DNA of 64,000 bases from Acidobacteriota bacterium (GCA_030697165.1 JAUYQQ010000004.1:62001-126000); one strand, 5' to 3'; numbered from the stretch's first letter, positions 15,158 to 23,783 are shown. Numbers and translations are program-made. The notes: generated from the letters alone by a model not told the origin.

Positions 15158-15760
15158 CTAGTATTGATGGTACCAAGCCAACGTTGGCTCTTGCGGGGGG
15201 AGCAGCTCGCACCGAATGTGAAGGCGGTTTTGGCCACAGTCAACGAATCGCTCCGCGACCGCCTCGGCGGCTCCGGCGGCACCGGGTAGCACAAAATCAA
15301 TGGCAACTCCGATGGACACATCGCTCGACTCGACCGGCACCTTGACCGATTCAGTACGGTTCGAGTGTCGGGGATTACCCGAGCGTGAGATCTGGCTGAC
15401 CGGCTTCGACACGAACCGAATCCAAGGCACGTGCCCCTCTTGCGCAAGCATGATCTCAACCTCGGCGATCCCGGCAAACAACTCTGAATCACCATTCGCG
15501 CGCAGGTGGAAGTAGACCGGCGGGTGAAATGTGAGATGGGGATTCGTCACGGCCTGGAGCTCGTGCGGGCTGTGCGGGACTAGGTATTCCAGGGTGACGC
15601 GGTTATACGCGTTCCAAACGAATTGACGCGCGTGAAATCGCGGCGACACGAAGGCGCGATCGGTCAAGCCGACTGAGATAGCACCATCTGGCTGCAGGCT
15701 GATCCACGCGATCGAGCGCTCCACTGATTGGCGATCCACGGCGTGCACTGTGAGTAACAT
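15158..15760 (-). CDS. Cassette gene 5: protein of unknown function
   Basis: 200 aa, soluble, no signal peptide or membrane helix. It is rich in beta-type segments (MLLTVHAVDRQ, SVGLTDRAFVS, VYFHLRANGDSELF) and ends LLPPQEPTLAWYHQY. I do not recognise it. It starts with ATG at 15760 and is the cassette nearest the presumed insertion point, because all cassettes read right to left. The region to its right carries no integrase gene. Confidence 0.55.
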   Translation of the reverse strand: MLLTVHAVDRQSVERSIAWISLQPDGAISVGLTDRAFVSPRFHARQFVWNAYNRVTLEYLVPHSPHELQAVTNPHLTFHPPVYFHLRANGDSELFAGIAEVEIMLAQEGHVPWIRFVSKPVSQISRSGNPRHSNRTESVKVPVESSDVSIGVAIDFVLPGAAGAAEAVAERFVDCGQNRLHIRCELLPPQEPTLAWYHQY

Positions 15761-16221
15761 CGGAGCTCTCGAAAATGCCCAATTAGTTACTGAGCTGCGT
15801 GAATCCTAACCTGACCCCGGCTTAGGCTGACGCTGTTTCGCAAGTTCGCTGCGGGTCGCCTCTTTCTGCCGTGTTAACTCTGTCTTGATAACACGACGGC
15901 ACACTTGCTTGATAACGCATCAACGAGGCGACGCGGAGGCCCGCTGAGCAGCCCCACACTGGCACCTCCTGGCAGACACCGAGGCATCTCGCCGTCGGGT
16001 GGAGCGCGAGCGCAGCCGGCGGGAGTCGGGGCGACCGATTACTGTTTGGACAGAGGGAATCAACAGCGCCCCGACGGGCAGGTTACTTACAGACAACTCG
16101 CTGCGAAGGCAGGGCGACAGTTGGGCCTGAGCTGCGAGTTGAAAGCCGTCGCGAAGCGAGCGCGGAGGCCGATGGCGAGATGCCTCGGCCATCGGCGTCG
16201 GACGCACCTAAAGGTGCGGCC
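15761..16221. other. 461-bp gene-free flank of the cassette array
   Basis: This stretch lies where an attI site and integrase would be expected, but no integrase reading frame is present. It holds TCCTAAC...CTTAGG (15804-15826), a possible worn recombination-site remnant, the right 83-bp repeat (16020-16102), an enclosing 15-bp perfect inverted repeat (CCGAGGCATCTCGCC at 15979-15993 with its complement at 16174-16188), and a REP-like hairpin near 16203. Small open frames here overlap the repeats and are not credible genes. Confidence 0.7.
16020..16102. repeat. Right copy of 83-bp inverted repeat bracketing the cassette array
   Basis: Reverse complement of 11403-11485 with two mismatches. The distance between the inner ends of the two copies is about 4.5 kb and contains only the cassette array and its attC-like sites. 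This copy is itself nested in a 15-bp perfect inverted repeat (15979-15993 and 16174-16188). Confidence 0.95.
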
Positions 16222-16225
16222 CTAC
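16203..16225 (-). repeat. REP-like hairpin with GTAG foot; supplies the stop of the S1 gene
   Basis: CGCACCTAAAGGTGCG (16203-16218) is a perfect palindrome. On the minus strand GTAG (16225-16222) precedes it by 3 nt. The TAG of this GTAG is the stop codon of the S1-domain gene. Confidence 0.8.
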
Positions 16226-17400
16226 TTTTTGAGGGCGCCGCGGAGTTGGTCGGCGAGCGAGCCGATGCCACCTGATGGAGCGGGGACTTGGCGATCGCGG
16301 TACTCCTTCACTTCGTCGACCTTCTTGCCATCGCGAATCTCCGCGCCGTCCTGCACCATCGCCACGCCGATGCGCTTCTTGTCGACATCGATCGCGACGA
16401 TCTCGAACGGCGCCGTCACGCCGACGGTGACCGCGCGCTTCCAGTCTTCCTGCCGGCCCGTCGGCGCGAAGGTCGAGAAGTGCGCCAACGCTTCGACGCC
16501 AGGCTCCAGCTCCACGAACGCGCCGAAGTCGGCGATGCGGGTGATGCGGCCGGTCCTGACCTGCCCCACTTCGTAGCTCGATGCGGCGGCGACCCACGGA
16601 TCGGCCAGCAGCTGCTTCAAGCCCAACGCGATGCGCTCGCCGTCGTTGTCCACTCGCAAGACGCGGACCGTGATCTCTTCACCGACCTTGACCACTGAAC
16701 CAGGATCGGTCACACGCGACCAGCCCATCTCGGATACGTGCAGCAATCCCTGGACGCCGGCGCCGAGGTCAACGAACGCGCCGAACTCGCGCACCGAGGC
16801 CACGCGGCCGGTGACAGTATCGCCAACCGCCAGCGACTGGCGCAGGACGGCGGCGCCGGCCTTCTGTTCGTCTTCGAGCAGCGCACGGCGAGAGACGACC
16901 AGGTTCTTGCCGCCTTCCTTGAACTCAATGATGCGGAAGGCGTAGGTCTGGCCAATGTGCTGGGCCGGATCGGTGGCGCGGACCGTGTCGATCTGCGAGA
17001 ACGGGCAGAACCCGCGCTGGCCGGCGACGCGAACTTCGTAGCCGCCCTTCACCTCGCGCTCGATCTTGCCTTCAACCGACAGTCCAGCCTGGTAGGCGTT
17101 CTCGAGCTGCCGCAGCGAGGCCGCGCCCCGAATGCCCTTGCGCGACAGGGTGATGCCGCCGGTGGTGCCGATCACGATCGCCTGAATACGATCGCCCACG
17201 GCGAACTCGAGGTCGTTCTCGTGATCCTTCAGGTCGGCGGTCTCGATCACCGCCTCGCCCTTGCCGCCGACGTTGACGAGCGACGTATCGGGCCCAATCG
17301 CCACGATCGTGCCCTCGATCGACTGTCCCCTGGCAAAGCGCCTGGTCTTGACCGACGCCTCGAACATCGCGGCGAAATCTTCTACTTCCGGCTCACTCAC
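16222..17400 (-). CDS. Protein with four S1 RNA-binding domains (ribosomal protein S1-like)
   Basis: 392 aa. Four consecutive S1 repeats can be seen, starting near residues 22, 105, 195 and 280; the third, TGRVASVREFGAFVDLGAGVQ..HVSEMGW, and fourth, TGRITRIADFGAFVELEPG, are the most canonical. It is shorter than six-repeat RpsA and probably binds mRNA or modulates translation. Start is GTG at 17400 with AGGAG 6 nt upstream; the open frame further upstream to 17739 lacks homology to S1. The C-terminus ends GALKK and the TAG stop belongs to the REP-like element at 16203. It may be an extra S1 paralogue rather than the main RpsA. Confidence 0.83.
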   Translation of the reverse strand: MSEPEVEDFAAMFEASVKTRRFARGQSIEGTIVAIGPDTSLVNVGGKGEAVIETADLKDHENDLEFAVGDRIQAIVIGTTGGITLSRKGIRGAASLRQLENAYQAGLSVEGKIEREVKGGYEVRVAGQRGFCPFSQIDTVRATDPAQHIGQTYAFRIIEFKEGGKNLVVSRRALLEDEQKAGAAVLRQSLAVGDTVTGRVASVREFGAFVDLGAGVQGLLHVSEMGWSRVTDPGSVVKVGEEITVRVLRVDNDGERIALGLKQLLADPWVAAASSYEVGQVRTGRITRIADFGAFVELEPGVEALAHFSTFAPTGRQEDWKRAVTVGVTAPFEIVAIDVDKKRIGVAMVQDGAEIRDGKKVDEVKEYRDRQVPAPSGGIGSLADQLRGALKK

Positions 17401-17480
17401 GGCGTACTCCTCAAAACATTGCCCGAAGGCCAACAGGCAATGGTACCGCGGCCGGGCCAATGGCGACACCGGAATCTGTG

Positions 17481-18086
17481 TCAGCCCCCCAGCCACCGGG
17501 CAAGTTCGGCACCCAGGGCCTTGCCGCGATTGGCGCCCAGCTCTTCGATGCGCGCGACCGCAGCCACGGCACGCCCGCGTTCCTCCGGCCCCAGCTGTGC
17601 CGCCAGTGCGCGGAGATCGATGCCGTCTTGCGGGCGATCCGGGGCGAGCGCCAGGACTTTCATCGCCACCAGGTGGCCGGCCCGGGCCACTGGCACGATC
17701 AGGCCGGGCGCGATCTCGACGCGCTCGGCATCCCGGCAAATCTCGGGCTCGATACCGGCGGAAGCGAACAGCAGATCAACGACGATGCCCTCTTCACGCT
17801 GTCCGGGAGGCACGACCCTGACGGCGGCCAGCCGGCCCAGCGCCTGCTGCTCAAGGGACACCTTCAGCGTAAAACCGGCAGCCTGAAGAACGCCAACCAG
17901 TACTTCGGCGACGGCATCGTCGGCGACGGCGACCACCAGGTCGATGTCCCTCGTAAATCGAGGTTCGACGCGAACCGACACCGCGAGGCCGCCGACCAGC
18001 GCCCAGGGCTGGTGCCGTTGATCGAGAATCTGGGCGGTCTGGCGTAACGCCGATAGCAACCGCGTCGCGCCAGCAGGCTCGCTCAC
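17481..18086 (-). CDS. Nucleotidyltransferase, AbiEii toxin-like
   Basis: 201 aa. The N-terminal half has the minimal nucleotidyltransferase motif: VGGLAVSVRV, then RFTRDIDLVV, with the acidic pair D-x-D, and a third strand VDLLF. This is the arrangement of the AbiEii/AbiGii group, whose members act as toxins that modify nucleic acid or protein targets. The GTG start at 18086 overlaps the stop of the small upstream gene (GTGA). The pair has the size and order of a type-IV-like toxin-antitoxin unit with the small gene first. Target and toxicity are not shown by the sequence. Confidence 0.75.
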   Translation of the reverse strand: MSEPAGATRLLSALRQTAQILDQRHQPWALVGGLAVSVRVEPRFTRDIDLVVAVADDAVAEVLVGVLQAAGFTLKVSLEQQALGRLAAVRVVPPGQREEGIVVDLLFASAGIEPEICRDAERVEIAPGLIVPVARAGHLVAMKVLALAPDRPQDGIDLRALAAQLGPEERGRAVAAVARIEELGANRGKALGAELARWLGG

Positions 18087-18292
18087 GGGCGCTCAGGCCT
18101 GCCGGCCTGCGGTCCATCGCCCGTCTCAGCCCCGGGTCGTTCCTGCAGCCATGAATTGAGCAAGTCCTCCACCTCTTGATGCGTCGCCTCGGGACGCTCG
18201 CGGCGAATCGCCTGGCGGCGCAGCGTCACACCGGTGACCCACAGGTCGACCGCGGTGTGAAACCGTTCAATCAGGCGAAGGGGATCAGACAC
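18083..18292 (-). CDS. Small partner of the AbiEii-like nucleotidyltransferase (putative antitoxin)
   Basis: 69 aa, starting with GTG at 18292 (MSDPLRLIERFHTAVDLW). It is predicted helical with a charged centre (RRQAIRRERPEATHQEVED) and a disordered C-terminus rich in Gly/Pro. It overlaps the nucleotidyltransferase start by 4 nt, so the two are made together. Position and size suggest an antitoxin or adaptor; I do not recognise a family or a DNA-binding motif. Confidence 0.6.
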   Translation of the reverse strand: MSDPLRLIERFHTAVDLWVTGVTLRRQAIRRERPEATHQEVEDLLNSWLQERPGAETGDGPQAGRPERP

Positions 18293-18331
18293 GGCGATAG
18301 TCTACTTCCTCACGTTGAGTAAGCCCCCGAC

Positions 18332-19162
18332 TCAGTGGGTCATGCCGTAGAGGACGACGTCGAGGCCGACGGCGTAGCCCTGCGGCGAGAAGCTGAAGAA
18401 GAACTGCGGGTCGGCAGCTTCCCGCTCCCACGCATCCGAGATATCGGTGTTGTGGGTCATCACCACCATCAGGCGGCCATGCTCATCCGCGATGCCGCGG
18501 AAATTCGGCTGGGCACTCATCTCGTAGCGCTCGGAGGTCTCGCCGCCGCTCTCGCGCCAGAAGTTGATCGACGGAATCTGCGGCAGGTCCGTGAACTCGA
18601 ACAGCGTGCGGCGAATCGCGTGGTCGAGGCCGATATCGCGGATCGGGAACTGCGCCGGTGACAGCACCTTACTGATCTGGTTCACCCAGCTATCCCAGGC
18701 ATAGGGCCCCCAGAAGTCGTCCACCCACAGGAACCCGCCCTTGAGCAGGTAATTGCGCAGCACCTCGGCCTCGTCATCCGAGAAGAACGCGGTGCCGACA
18801 TCGGTGGCGCTCAGGAACGGGCACTGAAACAGCAACGGATCGTTAAGGCGCACCGTCAGGTGATTGGGCGTGCCGTCGGGCCGGCGGCTGATCGTCGTCT
18901 TGGTCAGCTCGCCCAGGCGCGTGCTGAAGTTGATGTCGGCGTCCCAGTAGTCCGTGGACCAGCCCGAGCCGCCGCGCTCGGAGCGGTCGCTGTTGTACAT
19001 CAGGCGGCAGAAGTTGAAGCCGCCGTCGAAGCTGGTGACGGTCGGATGGCGTGGCGGAAACCGGCCGCGCCCGCCCCAGCCGCGCCCCCAGCGATCCTGC
19101 GCCGACACAACCGACGCCGCCAACACCAGGGCGACGACGAAGGCGCGGGCAATGCGGAGCAT
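18332..19162 (-). CDS. Secreted DUF4159 protein (copy 1)
   Basis: 276 aa. A signal peptide (LRIARAFVVALVLAASVVSAQ) precedes an Arg/Gly-rich stretch and the DUF4159 domain: FNFCRLMYNSDR, KGGFLWVDDFWGPYAWDSW, MTHNTDISDAWERE and the final AVGLDVVLYGMTH. DUF4159 resembles glutamine-amidotransferase-like folds and is uncharacterised. It is the last of the MoxR/VWA cluster and a close paralogue of the next gene (copy 2). Its likely place is the periplasm. Confidence 0.8.
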   Translation of the reverse strand: MLRIARAFVVALVLAASVVSAQDRWGRGWGGRGRFPPRHPTVTSFDGGFNFCRLMYNSDRSERGGSGWSTDYWDADINFSTRLGELTKTTISRRPDGTPNHLTVRLNDPLLFQCPFLSATDVGTAFFSDDEAEVLRNYLLKGGFLWVDDFWGPYAWDSWVNQISKVLSPAQFPIRDIGLDHAIRRTLFEFTDLPQIPSINFWRESGGETSERYEMSAQPNFRGIADEHGRLMVVMTHNTDISDAWEREAADPQFFFSFSPQGYAVGLDVVLYGMTH

Positions 19163-19189
19163 GGGCGTGGGCCGGACTAGGGGGTCGGA

Positions 19190-20032
19190 CTAGTGAGTCA
19201 TCGCGTAGAGCATGGTATTCAGCCCTACCGCGTAACCGTTCGGCGAGAAGTGAAAGAAGAAGTTCGGATCGTCACCTTCGCGCTCCCACGAGTCGGCAAT
19301 GTCGGTGTTGTGCGTCATCAACACCATGATGCGGCCGCGCTTGTCGGTGATGGCAGCCATGTGCGCCTTCTCGCTCTCGATGCCCATCTCGGACGTCTCG
19401 CCGCCGCTGCCGCGCCAGAAGTTGAGCGAGGGCACTTGCGGGATCTCGGCCACTGGAAACAACGTGCGGAAGATCGCGTGGCCGGGCTCGAGGTCCTTGA
19501 TCGGAAACTCACCGGGCGGCAGCACCTTGCCAATCTCGCTGGCGAACGAATCCCACGCGTAACTGCCCCAGAAATCATCCACCCAGAGAAAGCCGCCCTT
19601 GTCGAGATACTCGCGCAGGCGATCGGCGTCGGCCGCCGAGAATCCCGCGCTGCCGGGATCAGACGCAATCACGACCGGGCACTGAAACAGCGCATCGTCG
19701 GTCGGCCGCACGACCAGGTTGACGGGATTGCGCTCGCCATCGAACGCCACCGTGGTCTTGGTGAGTTCCGAGAGACGGATCGAGAGGTTGATTTCGGCGA
19801 AGGGATAGTCGGTGCCCCATCCCATGCCGAGATTCTGCTGGCGCACCTGCGTGTACATCAGCCGGCAGATGTGGAACTTGCCGTCGAAGTCGGCCTGGCT
19901 CGCAAACCGCGGCGGCGCCCCCGACTCGCTGCCGAAGCGGCCCCGGCCGCCGCGAAACCCGCGCTGCGCCTCTGCCAGCGATGTTGCCAGCAGAATCGCG
20001 ACCACGAGGCCCGCGGCGAGGCGAAGGCTCAT
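19190..20032 (-). CDS. Secreted DUF4159 protein (copy 2)
   Basis: 280 aa from ATG 20032. It has a signal peptide (MSLRLAAGLVVAILLATSLAEAQ), then a DUF4159 domain with FHICRLMYTQVR, KGGFLWVDDFWGSYAWDSF, MVLMTHNTDIADSWERE and C-terminal LNTMLYAMTH. The ATG overlaps the stop of the DUF4175 gene (ATGA), so they are coupled. The long open frame upstream of 20032 is a shadow of that gene. Copies 1 and 2 share most motif blocks, which points to a local duplication. Confidence 0.8.
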   Translation of the reverse strand: MSLRLAAGLVVAILLATSLAEAQRGFRGGRGRFGSESGAPPRFASQADFDGKFHICRLMYTQVRQQNLGMGWGTDYPFAEINLSIRLSELTKTTVAFDGERNPVNLVVRPTDDALFQCPVVIASDPGSAGFSAADADRLREYLDKGGFLWVDDFWGSYAWDSFASEIGKVLPPGEFPIKDLEPGHAIFRTLFPVAEIPQVPSLNFWRGSGGETSEMGIESEKAHMAAITDKRGRIMVLMTHNTDIADSWEREGDDPNFFFHFSPNGYAVGLNTMLYAMTH

Positions 20033-23000
20033 TGACGCTGCTTTTGCCTCGACAGCGACCGGTAGTATTCCTCGACCAGCGCCTTGAACTCGGCCGGCAC
20101 CTCGTCTGAGCCGTTGACGAGCGCGCGGTCGGTTTCGTCGCCCACCTGGCGGCGCAGGCCGTACTCGAAGCGCTTCATGCCTTCGGCCACGAACGTCTGC
20201 AGGCGCTCGAGTTCGGCGACATCCTGGTAGACGCGTTCGGAGTCGAGCTCGCGCAGGCGCTTCATGATCTCGTCGAGCTCCTTCGCATCGATGTTCTGTT
20301 CGCGCAGCATGTTGCGCAGCGCCTGTCCCTCTTGCGCCCAGCGCCGGGCCTCGCCGCGGAACTGGCGAATGTCGTCGGGCGAGAATCGGCCGGGGCTGCG
20401 GTCGCTGCCGTTCCACCCGCCATCACCGAAGCCGCCGGTGGTCGCGCGGCCGCTCATGTCGTCGCGGCCACCGCCACCGCGCTCGCCACCTTGCTGGCCC
20501 TGACCCTGTTGGCCGCCTTGACCCTGCTGGCCGCCTTGGCCCTGCTGCCCGCCTTGGCCCTGCTGCCCGCCTTGGCCTTCCTTACCGGCCTGGCCCTCTT
20601 GACCTTTGGCACCCTCAGCACCCTTGGCACCTTCGGCACCCTTGGCACCTTCGGCACCTTTGGCACCCTTGGCACCTTGTTGCTGACCGTTGGCACCTTC
20701 GCGCGAGCGTTCCGCCATTCGCTGGCCCATCGAATCCATGCCGCGCGCGAGCTCGCGCGCCTTGTCGAGCGCCTCGGTGCTGCGATCGCGACCTTGCCGG
20801 CCCACCGTGCTGGCCGCATCATCCAGCTTCTTGCGCAACGCTTCGATGTTGGCGCCGATCTCTTCCTCGAAATTGCGCGCGTACTGTTCCGGCGCACCCG
20901 CGCCCAGCAGGCTCTTCGAGTAGCGGATCTTTTCCTTCACCTTGTTGTCGCGAATGCCGCTGGCGGCTTCCGACAACTTGCGGGCGGTGTCCTTCGCGTC
21001 CCGGGTCTGCTCGCCGACCATGCGATCGAGCTGCTTCTCGAGATTGGCGACCTTGTTTTCGAGCGCGTCCTTGCGCTGGCCCAGCAACTGCGCCTGCTGC
21101 AGGCGGTCGGGGCCGGCCTGCGGCAAGCCGCGCGCGTCGCCGGCAATGTCCCTCTGCTCTTCGGCAATCTCTTCGGCCTGCCGTTGCGCCTCGCGCACGT
21201 CGCGTTCGCCGCGCGCCTGCTGGTTGCTGGTCAGCTGCCGCTGCGCTTCACGCAGCCGGTCGGCGGCGGCCGACGCCTGGCCGGCAGCCGACGGATCGCC
21301 GGAGGCGGCGGCCCGCTTCATGGATTCGGCGGCGCTGCGCAACTGACGAGCCGTGTCGGCGAGATCCTGCCGTTGCTGATCGCGCGACAGGCGTTCGAGT
21401 TGCCGCGCCGCCTCCTCGGCTTGTTCCGCGAGCGCGCGCTGCAAGTCACCACCACCACCGCCGACCGACTGCCCGGCCGCCTGGCGCCGCTGGCGCTCGA
21501 TCTCCTGCTCCTGCCGGCGTGCCAGTTCCTTCAGTTTCTCGGCCAGCTCGTCGATCTGCTGATCCTGCTGCTGGGACGAGGCCTGCGAGTTGGTCTCGTA
21601 CTGGTTCGCCATCTTGTCCATTTCCATCTTGAACAAGTCGGCCAGATCTTCCGCAATCGAACCCGCGCCGCCACCGCCGCCACCACCGCCGGCCTGGCGC
21701 CCGGTCTGCACCTGCAGCTCGAACTCCTCTTCCGCCTGCTGCAGGAACTGCAGGGCCATGTTCTCGGGCGGCAGCGCGCCGTCGGGCTTCTGGGCCTGCA
21801 GCTGCTTCTCGGCCAGCGTCATCTGCTCGGCGGCCTTGGGCAGCAGCTCGGCAATCTTCTTGAACGAGGGATCGGAGACCACCAGGCGGCTGTTCATGCG
21901 CTGCACCAGGCCCGTGACCTGGTCGCGCAGCTTGCTCTGCGCCAGCGTCAGCACCACCATGTCGGCGCGGAACTTGTCGGCCTTGAGCGTCTTGCGATCG
22001 CGCTGGATGTTGAAGGTGCCGGAAATGATCTGGCGTTGCTGTTGCGACAGCGCGCCCACTTCCTGGCCGCCTCCGCCGCCCCCGCCGCCCCCGCCACCGG
22101 CCTGCGAGGTGGCCGGCTTGAAGTTCTTGTCGAACGGCCGGATGCGCAGGAAGAAGATGTCGCTCGTCGCCTGCTTGGCGCCGGCCACCGCGTCGTTGTC
22201 GGTCGCCTTGGCGTAGTACGACACCGAATCGCCGGCCTTTACGCCGAGTTCTTCCATGTAGAAGGTGTGGCCGGCCGTGACCTCCTGTACCGGCTTCACG
22301 CCGTCGAACAGGCGGATGGTCTTCTCCGGGCCCCCGTTTACCGAGTACACCAGTTGCAGGTTCTTCACCGCGTAGTCATCGTCTGCCTGCGCCTCGACGA
22401 AGAACTCCTGCACGGGCGTCGCGTCGGTATCGCGGCCCGGCTTCGACAGCTTCACGGTCGGCATCAGGTCCGACAGCAGGTCCACCGTGTACTGCGGCGA
22501 CGCCGGCAGGCGCTCGCCGCCGGCCGAGTCGAGCTCGACGTGATAGAAGCCGTCGTGCTGCGCCTTGAACTGCGCCGTCAGCGTCCCGTCGGCGTTGAGC
22601 GAAAGCGGTACGCTTATGTTGTCGTCCGCCTTCGCGGCCGAAGGCCGCTTCGGCGAGACCTCGCCGGAGCTCGCCGACGACTCCCGCGCGAGCGAAGGCG
22701 GGCCCAGCACCACGCGGCCGCCCTGCGAGGCCATGGTCGGCGTGACCGTCACGCGCACGTCGGTGCCCTTCAGCACGGCGACGTCGCCGCCGTCTTCAAT
22801 CGTTCGCGGCGCGAGGCCGGTATAGGCGGGATAGGTGTACTCGAGGTCGAGCTTCTTCACGTACGGCAGTTCGACCACGTTCAGCTTGAACACCGGCGAT
22901 CGCACGCCGGCCGCTTCGACGACGTACTCGAGGGGTTCGGCCAGGTCGAACAGCATGCCTTCGTAGGCGCCGCTCTCGCTCTTGACCATGGGCACGCGAT

Positions 23001-23709
23001 CGAACGCCGACTGCGACGCCTTGCGAATCAGGATGGTGGCGTCGGCGGCGTCGAATCCCGAGATGGTCGCGTTGATCATCTGGTCCGCGCCTTTGGGGAC
23101 CTTGGTGTCGCCGGGCGTCACCTCGATGCGATAAGGCGCCGCCGCCTCGACGTCGCGCGAAATATCGAACATCGCCGTCAGCGTGTGCCGCAGGTAGCCG
23201 GGACCAAACGTGAACAGCGCCACGGCTGCCAGCACGACCCCGCCCGAGACCCAGGCATAGCGCTTCAGCGAGTCGCGCTCGATGCGCTGGCCCTCGTGAA
23301 TCTCATGCGCGCGCTCGAGGGCGTTCTCGACCAGGCGGTTGATCAGCACCGGCGACCAGTCGCCCGGCCGCTCCGACGCCTCCATGGCGCTCAGGATGGT
23401 CGAGTCGAGCGTCGGCTCGTTCTCTTCGAGGTAGAGCACCACCTGCTCGTCGGTGACCTTGCGCGACAGCGGCCGCGCGAAGAACCACGCGCCGGCGGCG
23501 ACCAGCGACAGGCCGGTGGCAATGCGGAACCAGAAGATCGCGGAGGGGGTGAACTTGAGCGCCTCGAGGGCGTAGGCAATCGCGACGAGGACCGCGATGC
23601 CGGCGATCAGGAAACCGACCGCGCCGCGCAGCGCCAGCTTGATCCGCCAACGCCGGCGTACCTGCCGGACGACTTCGAGCAGTTGCGCGCGCGGATTGAG
23701 CTCACCCAT
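20029..23709 (-). CDS. Giant DUF4175-like membrane protein with coiled coil and collagen-like repeats
   Basis: 1226 aa. Two N-terminal membrane helices (about residues 27-48 and 57-78) and a third (about 155-173) are followed by an extracytoplasmic beta-rich region (about 180-560), then a very long Gln/Glu/Arg-rich coiled-coil region (about 570-990), a low-complexity segment of KGAEG and GGQQGQ tandem repeats (about 1000-1075) and a helical C-terminus. DUF4175 proteins are found with MoxR, DUF58 and BatA. The repeats are encoded by tandem DNA repeats and are likely to vary in length. The protein could be a long envelope-spanning scaffold; this is inferred from shape only. Confidence 0.8.
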   Translation of the reverse strand: MGELNPRAQLLEVVRQVRRRWRIKLALRGAVGFLIAGIAVLVAIAYALEALKFTPSAIFWFRIATGLSLVAAGAWFFARPLSRKVTDEQVVLYLEENEPTLDSTILSAMEASERPGDWSPVLINRLVENALERAHEIHEGQRIERDSLKRYAWVSGGVVLAAVALFTFGPGYLRHTLTAMFDISRDVEAAAPYRIEVTPGDTKVPKGADQMINATISGFDAADATILIRKASQSAFDRVPMVKSESGAYEGMLFDLAEPLEYVVEAAGVRSPVFKLNVVELPYVKKLDLEYTYPAYTGLAPRTIEDGGDVAVLKGTDVRVTVTPTMASQGGRVVLGPPSLARESSASSGEVSPKRPSAAKADDNISVPLSLNADGTLTAQFKAQHDGFYHVELDSAGGERLPASPQYTVDLLSDLMPTVKLSKPGRDTDATPVQEFFVEAQADDDYAVKNLQLVYSVNGGPEKTIRLFDGVKPVQEVTAGHTFYMEELGVKAGDSVSYYAKATDNDAVAGAKQATSDIFFLRIRPFDKNFKPATSQAGGGGGGGGGGGQEVGALSQQQRQIISGTFNIQRDRKTLKADKFRADMVVLTLAQSKLRDQVTGLVQRMNSRLVVSDPSFKKIAELLPKAAEQMTLAEKQLQAQKPDGALPPENMALQFLQQAEEEFELQVQTGRQAGGGGGGGGAGSIAEDLADLFKMEMDKMANQYETNSQASSQQQDQQIDELAEKLKELARRQEQEIERQRRQAAGQSVGGGGGDLQRALAEQAEEAARQLERLSRDQQRQDLADTARQLRSAAESMKRAAASGDPSAAGQASAAADRLREAQRQLTSNQQARGERDVREAQRQAEEIAEEQRDIAGDARGLPQAGPDRLQQAQLLGQRKDALENKVANLEKQLDRMVGEQTRDAKDTARKLSEAASGIRDNKVKEKIRYSKSLLGAGAPEQYARNFEEEIGANIEALRKKLDDAASTVGRQGRDRSTEALDKARELARGMDSMGQRMAERSREGANGQQQGAKGAKGAEGAKGAEGAKGAEGAKGQEGQAGKEGQGGQQGQGGQQGQGGQQGQGGQQGQGQQGGERGGGGRDDMSGRATTGGFGDGGWNGSDRSPGRFSPDDIRQFRGEARRWAQEGQALRNMLREQNIDAKELDEIMKRLRELDSERVYQDVAELERLQTFVAEGMKRFEYGLRRQVGDETDRALVNGSDEVPAEFKALVEEYYRSLSRQKQRQ

Positions 23710-23726
23710 TGGGCGGTTCCCCTTCG

Positions 23727-23774
23727 GTCCGGCTAACCACCTTCGCCATGGCTACGGTGGTCAAGAAGCCGGAC
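23727..23774. repeat. 48-bp nested hairpin, long palindrome family copy 1
   Basis: Outer arms GTCCGGCT (23727-23734) and AGCCGGAC (23767-23774) enclose inner arms ACCACC and GGTGGT. Read on the minus strand it matches the element at 63721-63769 at most positions, and the outer-arm difference is compensated (G:C versus C:G). It lies between the DUF4175 and BatA genes. Confidence 0.85.
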
Positions 23775-23783
23775 GTTCCAACA

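Noticed and set aside
15804-15826. A complete sixth attC or an attI site right of cassette gene 5
   Set aside because: Only TCCTAAC and CTTAGG with a 10-nt gap are present. The paired inner boxes and arm length of a true site are missing, so it is noted only as a possible remnant.
11354-16221. Prophage or insertion sequence
   Set aside because: No transposase, integrase, capsid, terminase or other phage gene is visible; the features fit a cassette array instead.
20332-23736. A plus-strand open frame of over 1,100 codons opposite the DUF4175 gene
   Set aside because: It is the antisense shadow of a GC-rich gene with strong codon bias. Its product is Arg/Leu/His-rich low-complexity sequence with no recognisable domain, whereas the minus strand gives a coherent membrane protein coupled to its neighbours.
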